Below, piece after piece: positions 8,644 through 16,988 of a stretch of DNA of 32,686 nt (its first letter is position 1; each line of letters opens with the position of its first letter). The translations under genes were made by a program, and so were the position numbers. Under the pieces are notes generated by a model. That model did not search any database and had not been told where the DNA came from. It saw only the letters and a list, made by a program, of their open reading frames with translations. Origin of the DNA: Claveliimonas sp964652805. Lineage in GTDB: Bacteria > Bacillota > Clostridia > Lachnospirales > Lachnospiraceae. The stretch lies in NCBI GenBank assembly GCA_964652805.1, contig CAZZBJ010000014.1, positions 1 to 32,686 of the forward strand, given 5' to 3'.

Positions 8644-9547
8644 ACTTCCTCCAGTCAAAGACAGCCTCCACCGCCTGGATGGCCACCTCGATCATACTGT
8701 CATCCGGCTCCTTTGTAGTCAGTCTCTGTATGCCAAGTCCCGGCATACTGAGCAGATCGATAACCGGATTGTCCGAATTTCCCGCGGCCTTGAGCACCTC
8801 GTAGGAAATCCCCGCGATGACCGGCAGAAGGGCGATGCGCACGACCACTCGCATAACCGGGGACTCCACCTGGACGAGGAGCAGCAGGATGATGCTGATC
8901 AGCAGGACAAAGAAAAGAAAGCTGGTGCCGCATCTCTTGTGCTGCCTGGAGCTGCTCCGCACATTCTCCACCGTCAGGGGAAGGCCGTGCTCAATGCAGT
9001 TGATGCACTTGTGCTCTGCCCCGTGGTACATGAAGGTGCGCCGGATATCCTCTGTCCTGGAGATGAGGAGGATGTAGAGGATAAAGATGCCGATGCGCAC
9101 AAAACCCTCAATCACGGTCCGCACGTAGTAGAAGGGGATAAGGGGCTCCAAAAGCCCTGACAGGAAGTAAGGCAGCACCATGAAGATGCCCACCGCCAGC
9201 ACAACGGAAAAAGCCATCACGCCGCGCATCAGCCATTTCTCCTGCCGCTTTCGCTTCTCTTCCTCCTCCTTCGTCAGCTCCTTTTTCTCTTCCTCCTCGT
9301 CCTCAAAAAAGCTGGCCGAGTAGGTGAGGGTCTTCATCCCCAGCACAAGGGAGTCTATAAAATTGAAGATCCCCCGTACAAAGGGAACCCTGGCCAAAGC
9401 GCCCACTCTGCCGGCGATCCCCGTGTAGCGGTCCCGGCTCACCTCGATCTGGCCGTCCGGCTTTCTCACCGCCACAGCGTACTCCTCCCTGTGCTTCATC
9501 ATGATCCCTTCCAGGACTGCCTGGCCGCCTATATTCGAAGATTTCAT
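8606..9547 (-). CDS. DUF1385 family membrane protein (YqhQ-like)
   Basis: 313 residues. Starts SSNIGGQAVLEGIMMK, the family hallmark, followed by a highly charged Glu/Lys/Arg stretch at about residues 84-105, then several membrane helices (about 113-140, 148-165, 208-232) and a MYHGAEHKCINC motif at about 173 that is typical of DUF1385. Function of the family is unknown. AAGGAGG lies upstream of the ATG at 9547. It overlaps prmC by 38 bases and often neighbours prmC-prfA and rpmE in Clostridia, so it probably is a conserved housekeeping membrane protein. Confidence 0.9.
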   Translation of the reverse strand: MKSSNIGGQAVLEGIMMKHREEYAVAVRKPDGQIEVSRDRYTGIAGRVGALARVPFVRGIFNFIDSLVLGMKTLTYSASFFEDEEEEKKELTKEEEEKRKRQEKWLMRGVMAFSVVLAVGIFMVLPYFLSGLLEPLIPFYYVRTVIEGFVRIGIFILYILLISRTEDIRRTFMYHGAEHKCINCIEHGLPLTVENVRSSSRQHKRCGTSFLFFVLLISIILLLLVQVESPVMRVVVRIALLPVIAGISYEVLKAAGNSDNPVIDLLSMPGLGIQRLTTKEPDDSMIEVAIQAVEAVFDWRKYERENFGTDGAA

Positions 9548-9591
9548 AGATGTCCTCCTTAATTTCTGCTATGAATGTATGAAAACTATGA

Positions 9592-9623
9592 AAAGGGTTG
9601 AGATCGTAAAATCTCAACCCTTT
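9592..9623 (-). terminator. hairpin terminator downstream of rpmE
   Basis: A perfect 13-bp stem (9592-9604 with 9611-9623) and 6-base loop lies 10 bases after the rpmE stop. On the minus strand it is followed by TTTTCATAGTTTTC, a broken T-run, so it fits a moderately strong intrinsic terminator separating rpmE from the DUF1385-prmC-prfA operon. Confidence 0.75.
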
Positions 9624-9633
9624 CACTGTCATC

Positions 9634-9837
9634 TTATTTGTCCAGGCCGTATTTCTTGTTGAACTTATCTACACGTCCGCGAGCCTGAGCGGCTTTCTGC
9701 TGTCCTGTGTAGAACGGATGGCACTTGGAGCAGATTTCTACGTGGATATCTTCTTTTGTAGAACCAGTCACAAATGTGTTTCCACAGTTGCATGTTACCG
9801 TTGCCTGATAGTAAGCCGGATGTATTCCTTCTTTCAT
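9634..9837 (-). CDS. rpmE: 50S ribosomal protein L31 (zinc-binding type)
   Basis: 67 residues. The four zinc-ligand cysteines are C16 and C18 (TCNCGN) and C36 and C39 (EICSKCHPFYTG), so this is the zinc-containing paralogue used when zinc is plentiful, not the Cys-less RpmE2 form. Typical IHP start and KKYGL end. GAGGTG lies about 8 bases before the ATG. It has its own promoter overlapping the end of rho and a terminator behind it. Confidence 0.97.
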   Translation of the reverse strand: MKEGIHPAYYQATVTCNCGNTFVTGSTKEDIHVEICSKCHPFYTGQQKAAQARGRVDKFNKKYGLDK

Positions 9838-9909
9838 TGCCTTTCACCTCTTCTTTATTCTTTTACGCCAGAGCGCAATAATCTTATTCTTTTTCTAAAC
9901 AGCTCTGTG

Positions 9910-9938
9910 ATTATATCACAAAACTTTACTCTTGTCTA
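9910..9938 (-). promoter_or_regulatory. promoter of rpmE
   Basis: On the minus strand: TAGACA (9938-9933), 17 bases, TATAAT (9915-9910). The -35 box lies on the rho stop codon. A perfect inverted repeat TGTGAT-ATA-ATCACA at 9906-9920 straddles the -10 box and could be an operator. Confidence 0.75.
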
Positions 9939-11408
9939 GATTATTTTTGTCTTTTTCACGAGCTGCACGAGCTCCCTGTTGGACCGGGTGCGGGTGAACA
10001 TGTTGAGGATGTTGTCCACAGCCTCCTCCGCCCTCATGCCGTTGAGAGCCCGGCGCATGGATGTGACAGCCTCCTGCTCTTCCCTGGAGAGGAGCAGATC
10101 CTCCCGCCTCGTGCCTGACTGAGGAATGTCGATGGCCGGGAACATGCGCCTCTCAGACAGCTTTCTGTCCAGCACAAGCTCCATGTTTCCTGTTCCCTTG
10201 AACTCCTCGTAGATCACGTCATCCATCTTGCTTCCCGTATCTACAAGAGCCGTGGCCAGGATGGTCAGGCTGCCGCCCTCCCGGATGTTCCTGGCAGCGC
10301 CGAAGAACCGTTTGGGCATGTGCAGGGCTGCCGGATCCAGACCTCCGGAGAGGGTACGCCCTGAGGGCGGGACGATGAGATTGTAGGCCCTGGCCAGCCT
10401 GGTGATGCTGTCCAGGAGGATCATCACGTCCTTGCCGTGCTCCACAAGCCTCTTGGCCCGCTCGATCACCATCTCAGACACTCTCTTGTGATGGTCCGGC
10501 AGCTCGTCAAAGGTAGAGTAGATGACCTCCACGTTTTTTCCCTCGATGGTCTCCTTGATGTCCGTCACCTCCTCGGGGCGCTCATCGATGAGGAGGATGA
10601 GGAGATGAATCTCCGGGTTGTTCCTCTTGACGGAGAGGGCCACCTCTTTGAGGAGGGTGGTCTTTCCTGCCTTCGGCGGAGACACGATCATACCCCTCTG
10701 CCCTTTTCCGATGGGGGAGAGCAGATCCATGATGCGCATGGCCGTGTTGCTCCTGCCGCTCTCGAGGGACAGCCTCTCGTTGGGGAAGATGGGGATCAGA
10801 TCCTCAAAGTTGGGCCTTCTGGCCGCCACGGCAGGGTGGATGTTGTTGATCTTGGACAGGTACAGAAGAGCGCTGAACTTCTCCTGCTGTGTCTTGATCC
10901 TCGTGTTTCCCTCCAGGATGTCTCCTGTCTTCAGGTTAAATCTGCGGATCTGTGAGGGGGACACGTACACGTCGTTGTCCCCGGGCAGATAGTTCTCACA
11001 CCGGATGAAGCCGTACCCGTCGGGCATGACCTCCAGGATGCCGCGGGCTGTAATGCCGCTGTCCAGACGGTCTATGTCGTGGATCTCCCGGTCTCCTGTA
11101 TTGGCGGACAGCTCTTTTACATTGTCCTCCGTCAGCTTCACCTGATTCATGTCAGAATGGTTTGTGTTCATATTTTTCGTGTTTTTGCGGTGTCCCTCCT
11201 GGCGGTGCTGGTCAGACCTTTCATGCCTGTCCCCCCGGGAGGCACTCCTGCTCTCCGCATTTTGTTCTTTCTGTTTATCCTTTTCATCCTCCTCAAGCAT
11301 ACGCTCGATAAGCTCCGCCTTCTTCAGGCCGGAGATACCTTTCAATCCTCTCGCTTTCGCAAGATCCTTCAGCGTGGCAAGGGAAAGAGACTCATATTTT
11401 TCTCGCAT
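9936..11408 (-). CDS. rho: transcription termination factor Rho
   Basis: 490 residues from the ATG at 11408, which has AAAGGA 9 bases upstream; a GTG at 11435 would add nine residues but lacks a ribosome site. RNA-dependent hexameric ATPase that ends transcription. Rho_N helical domain at residues 1-45, then a polar insertion at about 42-90 rich in Lys, Glu, Arg, His, Asn and Ser, the cold-shock-like RNA-binding domain (GILEVMPDGYGFIR near 123), Walker A ending in KAGKT at about 246-250, and LLIDERPEEVTD and SGGLDPAALHMPKRFFGAARN motifs. The insertion is typical of some Firmicutes and actinobacterial Rhos and may add RNA binding or phase-separating behaviour. Confidence 0.95.
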   Translation of the reverse strand: MREKYESLSLATLKDLAKARGLKGISGLKKAELIERMLEEDEKDKQKEQNAESRSASRGDRHERSDQHRQEGHRKNTKNMNTNHSDMNQVKLTEDNVKELSANTGDREIHDIDRLDSGITARGILEVMPDGYGFIRCENYLPGDNDVYVSPSQIRRFNLKTGDILEGNTRIKTQQEKFSALLYLSKINNIHPAVAARRPNFEDLIPIFPNERLSLESGRSNTAMRIMDLLSPIGKGQRGMIVSPPKAGKTTLLKEVALSVKRNNPEIHLLILLIDERPEEVTDIKETIEGKNVEVIYSTFDELPDHHKRVSEMVIERAKRLVEHGKDVMILLDSITRLARAYNLIVPPSGRTLSGGLDPAALHMPKRFFGAARNIREGGSLTILATALVDTGSKMDDVIYEEFKGTGNMELVLDRKLSERRMFPAIDIPQSGTRREDLLLSREEQEAVTSMRRALNGMRAEEAVDNILNMFTRTRSNRELVQLVKKTKII

Positions 11409-11499
11409 ATAAACTAATCCTTTCTTTTCTTTCACTGTTTGCTTATCTTTGTGTTTTCGGGATTATTAGTCTGACATGACCGAACTGAAATATGGATCT

Positions 11500-11528
11500 A
11501 TTATACAATACCTTTTCTGATTTTTAAA
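11500..11528 (-). promoter_or_regulatory. candidate promoter of rho
   Basis: Minus strand: TTTAAA (11528-11523), 17 bases, TATAAT (11505-11500). The -10 is perfect and the -35 matches four of six bases. It gives a leader of about 85 bases, long enough for the autoregulation common for rho genes. Confidence 0.55.
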
Positions 11529-11554
11529 CCCCTAATTTCAGGAAATGATTTTTA

Positions 11555-11583
11555 TTGCGCCGGAAATGAATGAATGTTATGAT
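11555..11583 (+). promoter_or_regulatory. candidate promoter of the malic enzyme operon
   Basis: TTGCGC, 17 bases, TATGAT. The -35 is weak (three of six). It would give a start point about 37 bases before the ATG at 11627. Confidence 0.4.
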
Positions 11584-11626
11584 AATAAGCAGTATAAAAA
11601 GACGAAAAGAAGAAGGTGGAGATCAT

Positions 11627-12775
11627 ATGACACTACAGGAAAAAGCCCTTGAAATGCACAGAGAATGGAACGGAAAGCTGGAGACGACGGCTAAGGCCCG
11701 CGTGAACTCCCGGGAGGATCTGTCCATCGCCTATACCCCCGGCGTGGCGGAACCCTGCAAGGTGATCGCAGGAGATAAGGAGGCGGCCTACACCTACACC
11801 ATGAAAGCCAACACGGTGGCCGTGGTGTCTGACGGAAGCGCGGTCCTGGGCCTTGGAAATATCGGCGCTCTGGCGGCCATGCCCGTCATGGAGGGGAAGG
11901 CGGTCCTCTTCAAGGAGTTCGGCAGCGTCAACGCGGTGCCCATCTGCCTGGACACCCAGGACACGGAGGAGATCATCAAAACGGTAGTTCATATCGCCCC
12001 CGCCTTCGGCGGCATCAACCTGGAGGACATCAGCGCCCCCCGCTGTTTTGAAATCGAGTCCCGCCTAAAGGAGCTCCTGGACATCCCGGTGTTCCATGAT
12101 GACCAGCACGGCACAGCCATCGTGGTGCTGGCGGGCATCATCAACGCCATGAAGGTGACGGGCAAGAAGAAGGAGGACGTGCAGGTGGTAGTAAACGGCG
12201 CCGGAAGCGCCGGCGTGGCCATCACCAAACTGCTCCTCACCTACGGCTTCCCCCATGTAACCATGTGCGATATTAACGGCATCATCGGGGAGCACTCCGA
12301 AAATCTCAACTGGATGCAAAAAGAGATGGCAAAAGTCACCAACCTGGAGAAGAAGACCGGCACGCTGGCAGACGCTCTCAAGGGAGCCGACATCTTTGTG
12401 GGTGTGTCCGCGCCCGGCATCGTGACAAAGGAGATGGTGGCGTCCATGAACAGGGACTCCATCCTCTTCGCCATGGCAAACCCGGTTCCGGAGATTATGC
12501 CTGATCTGGCCAGGGAAGCCGGCGCGCGGGTCGTGGGGACAGGCCGCTCTGACTTCCCCAACCAGGTCAACAACGTAGTCGCCTTCCCGGGCATCTTCAA
12601 GGGAGCCCTGGAGGGGCGCGCCACCCAGATCACGGAGGAAATGAAGCTGGCCGCCGCCCACGCCATCGCAGGCCTGGTACCGGAGGAGGAGCTGAGCGAG
12701 GACAACATCCTTCCGGAGGCCTTTGACCCCTGCGTGGCGGACGTGGTGAGCAGGGCTGTACAGGAACTGATCTAA
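11627..12775 (+). CDS. NAD(P)-dependent malic enzyme
   Basis: 382 residues from the ATG at 11627, preceded by AAGGTGGA; an upstream ATG at 11570 would add 19 residues of non-conserved sequence. Catalyses oxidative decarboxylation of malate to pyruvate in the cytoplasm. The short bacterial form is recognised by YTPGVAEPC near residue 37, SDGSAVLGLGNIGA near 68, FGGINLEDISAPRCFEIE near 126, the metal region FHDDQHGTA near 155, and a Rossmann GAGSAG near 192 followed by a CDIN strand end, which favours NAD. Its stop codon shares bases with the next ATG (TAATG), so it is coupled to the radical SAM gene. Confidence 0.93.
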   Translation: MTLQEKALEMHREWNGKLETTAKARVNSREDLSIAYTPGVAEPCKVIAGDKEAAYTYTMKANTVAVVSDGSAVLGLGNIGALAAMPVMEGKAVLFKEFGSVNAVPICLDTQDTEEIIKTVVHIAPAFGGINLEDISAPRCFEIESRLKELLDIPVFHDDQHGTAIVVLAGIINAMKVTGKKKEDVQVVVNGAGSAGVAITKLLLTYGFPHVTMCDINGIIGEHSENLNWMQKEMAKVTNLEKKTGTLADALKGADIFVGVSAPGIVTKEMVASMNRDSILFAMANPVPEIMPDLAREAGARVVGTGRSDFPNQVNNVVAFPGIFKGALEGRATQITEEMKLAAAHAIAGLVPEEELSEDNILPEAFDPCVADVVSRAVQELI

Positions 12776-13737
12776 TGGGAAATCTGACGGAAACCCTGGC
12801 GAAAAAGCCCGTATACTGGAGCGGCAGGCCCTACCACAGCCTGGACCATCACATCCGGCAGACCTTCGGGAAGAAGCTCTACAAGATCTCCCTGGACGCG
12901 GGACTTACCTGCCCCAACCGGGATGGCACCCTGGGGGAGAGGGGCTGCATCTTCTGCAGCAGGGGCGGCTCCGGAGATTTCGCTTCGGACCGGCGCCTGT
13001 CCATCACGGAGCAGATCCAGACCGGGAAGCGGCAGTCCGCCGAAAAATTCAAGGGCAGCGGCTACATCGCCTACTTTCAGGCCTACACCAACACCTACGG
13101 GCCTGTCCCCCGGCTGCGCCGCCTCTTCCTGGAGGCGGCCTTCCACCCGGACATCCAGGCCCTCTCCATTGCCACCAGGCCTGACTGTCTGGGAGCGGAG
13201 GTACTGGAGCTCCTTAAGGAGGTAAATCAGATCAAGCCGGTGTGGGTGGAGCTGGGCCTGCAGACCATCCACGAAAAGACAGCCGCCTTCATCCGCAGAG
13301 GGTATGGGATTCCCGTGTTTGAGCGGGCTGTCCGCAGCCTGCGGGCCATAGGGCTGGATGTCATTATTCACATAATCCTTTTTCTCCCGGGGGAGACAGA
13401 TGAAGATATGTACCAGACCATCCGGTGTCTGAACCGGATGGACATCCAGGGCATAAAACTACAGCTTCTGCATGTTTTAAAAGGGACGGATCTGGCTGAC
13501 TGTTATGAGGCGCACCCCTTTTTCCTCCCCCGCATGGAGGACTATTTCCAGGTGCTGGGAAGCTGCCTTGGCATGCTGCGCCCTGACATCGTCATCCACA
13601 GGCTCACAGGAGACGGGCCAAAGGAGCTTCTTGTCGCGCCCCTGTGGACCGGGAACAAGCGGTACGTGCTGAACCAGTTCCACGCCTATCTGAAACGCCG
13701 GAATATCTGGCAGGGAAGGAGTTATATACATGTATGA
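12775..13737 (+). CDS. TIGR01212 family radical SAM protein (YhcC-like)
   Basis: 320 residues. The Fe-S cluster cysteines are C46, C58 and C61 (TCPNRD...GCIFCS), the wider spacing of the TIGR01212/Elp3-like subgroup instead of CxxxCxxC. Other family marks are YFQAYTNTYGP, SIATRPDC, ELGLQTIHEKT and FLPGETDEDMYQTI. Substrate unknown; Elp3 relatives modify tRNA or other RNA. Starts on the stop codon of the malic enzyme gene and its end overlaps the DUF4364 start by 8 bases, so all three form one translationally coupled unit. Confidence 0.92.
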   Translation: MGNLTETLAKKPVYWSGRPYHSLDHHIRQTFGKKLYKISLDAGLTCPNRDGTLGERGCIFCSRGGSGDFASDRRLSITEQIQTGKRQSAEKFKGSGYIAYFQAYTNTYGPVPRLRRLFLEAAFHPDIQALSIATRPDCLGAEVLELLKEVNQIKPVWVELGLQTIHEKTAAFIRRGYGIPVFERAVRSLRAIGLDVIIHIILFLPGETDEDMYQTIRCLNRMDIQGIKLQLLHVLKGTDLADCYEAHPFFLPRMEDYFQVLGSCLGMLRPDIVIHRLTGDGPKELLVAPLWTGNKRYVLNQFHAYLKRRNIWQGRSYIHV

Positions 13738-14242
13738 ACCATTTACACTATACAAACTGATCATACTGTACATGCTGGACAAAGTGGATTTTCCACTGAC
13801 AAACGCCCAGATCTCCGGGTTTATCCTGGATAAGGGCTACACCACCTACTTCAAACTCCAGCAGACTCTTTCCGAGCTGACTGAGTCCGGATTTATCCGA
13901 AAGGAGGCCACCCACAGCAGGACCTTTTACCACCTGACGGAGGAGGGGGAGGAGACCATCCATTTTTTCCGCAGCAAGCTCTCCGACGCCATCCGGAAGG
14001 ACATCGACGAATTTCTGAAGGAAAAGCACTATGAACTGAAAAACGAGGTGTCTGTGAAATCCGACTATTTCCCCGGCTCCGGTATGGAGTTTACGGTTCG
14101 CTGCCAGGTCATCGAGAACAACCAGCCTCTCATCGATCTGACACTGACCGTCCCTTCGGAGACGGAGGCTAAGACCATCTCCAACAACTGGAGCAAAAAA
14201 AATCAGGAGATCTATGCATTCATTATGCAAACTCTCCTGTAA
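13730..14242 (+). CDS. DUF4364 family winged-helix protein
   Basis: 170 residues. Begins MYEPFTLYKLIILYMLDKV and contains a PadR/MarR-like winged helix in residues 1-80 (LTNAQISGFIL, TTYFKLQQTLSELTESGFI, LTEEGEETIHFF). The C-terminal half is a beta-rich domain of unknown role. This is the clostridial DUF4364 family, presumably DNA binding, with no known target. The ATG overlaps the preceding stop (ATGTATGA). It ends 41 bases from the convergent ABC transporter gene, and I see no good terminator between them. Confidence 0.85.
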   Translation: MYEPFTLYKLIILYMLDKVDFPLTNAQISGFILDKGYTTYFKLQQTLSELTESGFIRKEATHSRTFYHLTEEGEETIHFFRSKLSDAIRKDIDEFLKEKHYELKNEVSVKSDYFPGSGMEFTVRCQVIENNQPLIDLTLTVPSETEAKTISNNWSKKNQEIYAFIMQTLL

Positions 14243-14283
14243 AGCATCTGATTTATTCTGCGAAGCTGTTCTTGCGGAAGCGT

Positions 14284-15999
14284 TTATTTCAGCTCCTGTG
14301 TGTGATACAGGCGGGCGTACTGCCCGTCTTTTTTTATGAGCTCCTCGTGGGTGCCGCTCTCCTGGATCCTTCCATCGTCGATCAGGATGATCCGGTCCGC
14401 ATCCCGCACGGTAGCCAGCCTGTGGGCGACGATGAGGGTTGTCCTGCCGGCCCTCAGCTCATCAAAGCTCTTCTGTATATAGCTCTCTGTCACCGTATCC
14501 AGGGCCGAGGTAGCCTCGTCCAGGATGAGAATCTTCGGGTCCTTCAGAAAAATGCGGGCAATGGCAATCCTCTGCTTCTGCCCGCCGGAGAGCATGGTCC
14601 CCCGCTCTCCGATGTAGGTGTCAAAGCCCTTAGGCATCTCCATGATGTCCTCATAGATCTCCGCCTTCTTCGCCGCCCGGACCACCTCCTCGTAGAAGGC
14701 ATCAGGCTTCCCGTAGCGAATGTTCTCGTACACCGTGTCCGCGAACATGAACACATCCTGCTGCACCATGCCGATATTGTCCCGCAGGGATTTCTTATTC
14801 ACATCCCGGATGTCCGTCCCGTCAATCTCAATGGAGCCGCCCGTCACGTCGTAAAACCGGGGGATGAGCTGGCAGAGGGTGGTCTTCCCGCCACCGGAGT
14901 GTCCCACCACGGCCACAGTCTGTCCCGGCTCGATGTGGAGATCCACGTCTGTCAGCACCTCTCCGTTTCCGTTGTAGGAGAAGCTGACGTGATCCATATC
15001 GATCCACCCTTCTTTCACGGTCAGAGCCAAAGCCCCATCCTTTTCCTTCACCGTCGGCTCTATGGCCATCAGCTCCCGAAAACGCCGAAGCCCCGCCGTG
15101 CCGTTGGTGAAGATCTCCGCAAAGTTGGAGAGCTTCCGGACTGGAGTGATAAAGGTGCTAATGTAGAGATTGAAGGTGATCAGGTCCACATAGTTCATCC
15201 GCCCCTGCATGATCAGCCATCCGCCGAAGGTGATCACCGCCACGGGCATGATGCACATGAAAAACTCCAGGGACGCGCTAAACCTTCCCATGGCCTTGTA
15301 GTAACCGCTCTTGGAGGACTTGAACATGGCATTGGACTGATCGAACCGAATCTGGTCCACCTCCTCGTTGGCAAAGGCCTTGGAGGTGCGGATGCCGGAG
15401 ATGCAGGACTCAATGTCTGCGTTGATGGAGGCCATCTTCTGCTTCACCTGCAGGGAAGCGTCCGACATACTCCTCTTGCAGAGCATGACCACCACAAGGA
15501 AAACCGGGATGATCACCGCCACCACAAGAGCCAGCCGCCACTCGATGGAGGACATGATTCCCAGGGCTCCCGCAATGGTGAGGATCGAAATCAGCAGGTC
15601 CTCCGGCCCGTGGTGGGCCAGCTCCGTAATCTCAAAGAGGTCTCCCGTCAGCCGGTTCATCAGCTTTCCCGTCCGGTTGGCGTCGTAAAATTCAAAATCC
15701 AGATCCTGGAGGTGCCGAAACAGATCCCTCCGGATGTCTGCTTCCACCCGGACGCCGAAGGTGTGCCCCCAGTAGGTCATGATGTAGTTGCAGCCGGACC
15801 GCAGCACATAGCTGACCGCCACAATGGCCATGACCGTGAAGAAGGCGCCGTACAGCTTATCCGGCAGCATCTCGTACATGGCGTACCTGGACACCAGGGG
15901 AAAGGCGAGATCCACCGCCGCCACCAGAACGGCGCAGAACATGTCTAAAAGGAAGATGCCTATGTGAGGCTTAAAATAGGAAAACAGTGTCCGGAACAT
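14284..15999 (-). CDS. ABC transporter, fused permease and ATPase (exporter type)
   Basis: 571 residues, one half of an exporter dimer. Six membrane helices in residues 1-300, nucleotide-binding domain from about 335: Walker A GHSGGGKT at 366-373, Q-loop at about 414, signature LSGGQ at 470-474, Walker B with DEATSALD at 494-501, switch His in VAHR near 526. MsbA/BmrA-like lipid or drug exporters share this layout; a homodimer is likely as no partner half is present. It starts 2 bases after the cysteine synthase stop, so is in that operon. Confidence 0.92.
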   Translation of the reverse strand: MFRTLFSYFKPHIGIFLLDMFCAVLVAAVDLAFPLVSRYAMYEMLPDKLYGAFFTVMAIVAVSYVLRSGCNYIMTYWGHTFGVRVEADIRRDLFRHLQDLDFEFYDANRTGKLMNRLTGDLFEITELAHHGPEDLLISILTIAGALGIMSSIEWRLALVVAVIIPVFLVVVMLCKRSMSDASLQVKQKMASINADIESCISGIRTSKAFANEEVDQIRFDQSNAMFKSSKSGYYKAMGRFSASLEFFMCIMPVAVITFGGWLIMQGRMNYVDLITFNLYISTFITPVRKLSNFAEIFTNGTAGLRRFRELMAIEPTVKEKDGALALTVKEGWIDMDHVSFSYNGNGEVLTDVDLHIEPGQTVAVVGHSGGGKTTLCQLIPRFYDVTGGSIEIDGTDIRDVNKKSLRDNIGMVQQDVFMFADTVYENIRYGKPDAFYEEVVRAAKKAEIYEDIMEMPKGFDTYIGERGTMLSGGQKQRIAIARIFLKDPKILILDEATSALDTVTESYIQKSFDELRAGRTTLIVAHRLATVRDADRIILIDDGRIQESGTHEELIKKDGQYARLYHTQELK

Positions 16000-16001
16000 C
16001 T

Positions 16002-16937
16002 CTACCTCCCCTCAAAAAGAGGTGTGGAGAAATATCTCTCCGCCGTGTCCGCCAGGATCGTCACCACCGTTTTTCCCTTTCCAAGCTTTCTCGCCATGCG
16101 CTTTGCCACGGCCACGTTGGTGCCGCTGGAGATGCCGCACACGAGCCCTTCTCTTGCGGCCAGCTCTCTGGCCGTCTCCAGAGCCTCCTCGTCGGTCACG
16201 ATCTCGATGTGACTGTATATCTTCTGATTCAGGATGGCCGGGATGATGCCGTCGCCGATGCCCATCTGGATGTGGGTGCCCACCTCTCCCCCTGAGAGAA
16301 CGGCTGCGCGTTCCGGTTCCGCCGCCCAGATCTCCACCTCCGGGTTGGCCTCCTTCAGGACCTCACCCACGCCTGTGATGGTGCCCCCGGTGCCGATGCC
16401 GGAGCAGAACCCATCGATGGGGATCCCGGCCTGCTCCAGGATCTCCCGGCCTGTCTTCTCCTTCTGCACCTGGCTGTTGGCCTCATTTTCAAACTGCTGG
16501 GGCACATACACGTCCGGATCTTCCGCCGCCATCTGCAAGGCAGTCTCCAGGCACTGCTCAATACATTGGCCGATATTTCCCGCATCGTGGATCAGCCGCA
16601 CCTCCGCCCCGTAGTGCCTGACCAGCTTTCTCCTCTCCTCGCTCACCGAGTCGGGCATGATGATAACAGTCTTATAGCCCTTGACCGCGCCGATGAGGGC
16701 AAGGCCAATGCCCTGGTTGCCGCTTGTTGGTTCCACGATGGTAGTCTTTCCGGGCCGGATCAGCCTCTTTTTTTCCGCTGCCTCTATCATGCTAAGGGCG
16801 GTCCTCGTCTTGATGGAGCCGCCAGCGTTCATGGCCTCGAACTTCACAAGGATCCGGGCGTCCTCAGGCCCGGTCATATGGTTCAGCCGGATCAGAGGCG
16901 TGTTCCCGGTTGCTTCAAGTATATTCTTATAAATCAT
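16002..16937 (-). CDS. cysK: cysteine synthase (O-acetylserine sulfhydrylase)
   Basis: 311 residues. PLP enzyme making cysteine from O-acetylserine and sulfide. The PLP lysine is K43 in NAGGSIKTRTAL, the substrate loop is PTSGNQGIGLA near 69, the phosphate loop is GIGTGGTITGVG near 177, and CGISSGTNVAVA is near 268. GGAGG is found about 14 bases upstream with AAAGGA directly before the ATG. Preceded by the SseB-like gene (51 bases) and followed after 2 bases by the ABC exporter. CysK versus CysM cannot be fully separated by eye. Confidence 0.92.
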   Translation of the reverse strand: MIYKNILEATGNTPLIRLNHMTGPEDARILVKFEAMNAGGSIKTRTALSMIEAAEKKRLIRPGKTTIVEPTSGNQGIGLALIGAVKGYKTVIIMPDSVSEERRKLVRHYGAEVRLIHDAGNIGQCIEQCLETALQMAAEDPDVYVPQQFENEANSQVQKEKTGREILEQAGIPIDGFCSGIGTGGTITGVGEVLKEANPEVEIWAAEPERAAVLSGGEVGTHIQMGIGDGIIPAILNQKIYSHIEIVTDEEALETARELAAREGLVCGISSGTNVAVAKRMARKLGKGKTVVTILADTAERYFSTPLFEGR

Positions 16938-16988
16938 TCCTTTATCTCCTCCGTATATGGTAATTCCTACAGCATATGACGCCGATCC

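Noticed and set aside
8644..8658. TTG start adding five residues to PrmC
   Set aside because: It would place the GGAGG ribosome site inside the coding part and has no ribosome site of its own; ATG at 8643 is preferred.
14243..14283. Bidirectional terminator between the convergent DUF4364 and ABC exporter genes
   Set aside because: The 41 bases contain no stable stem followed by a T-run on either strand.
14272..15948. Plus-strand open frame of 558 codons opposite the ABC exporter
   Set aside because: It is the antisense shadow of a gene with full Walker and signature motifs; the product is His/Gly/Pro-rich with no family features, as expected from GC-biased third codon positions.
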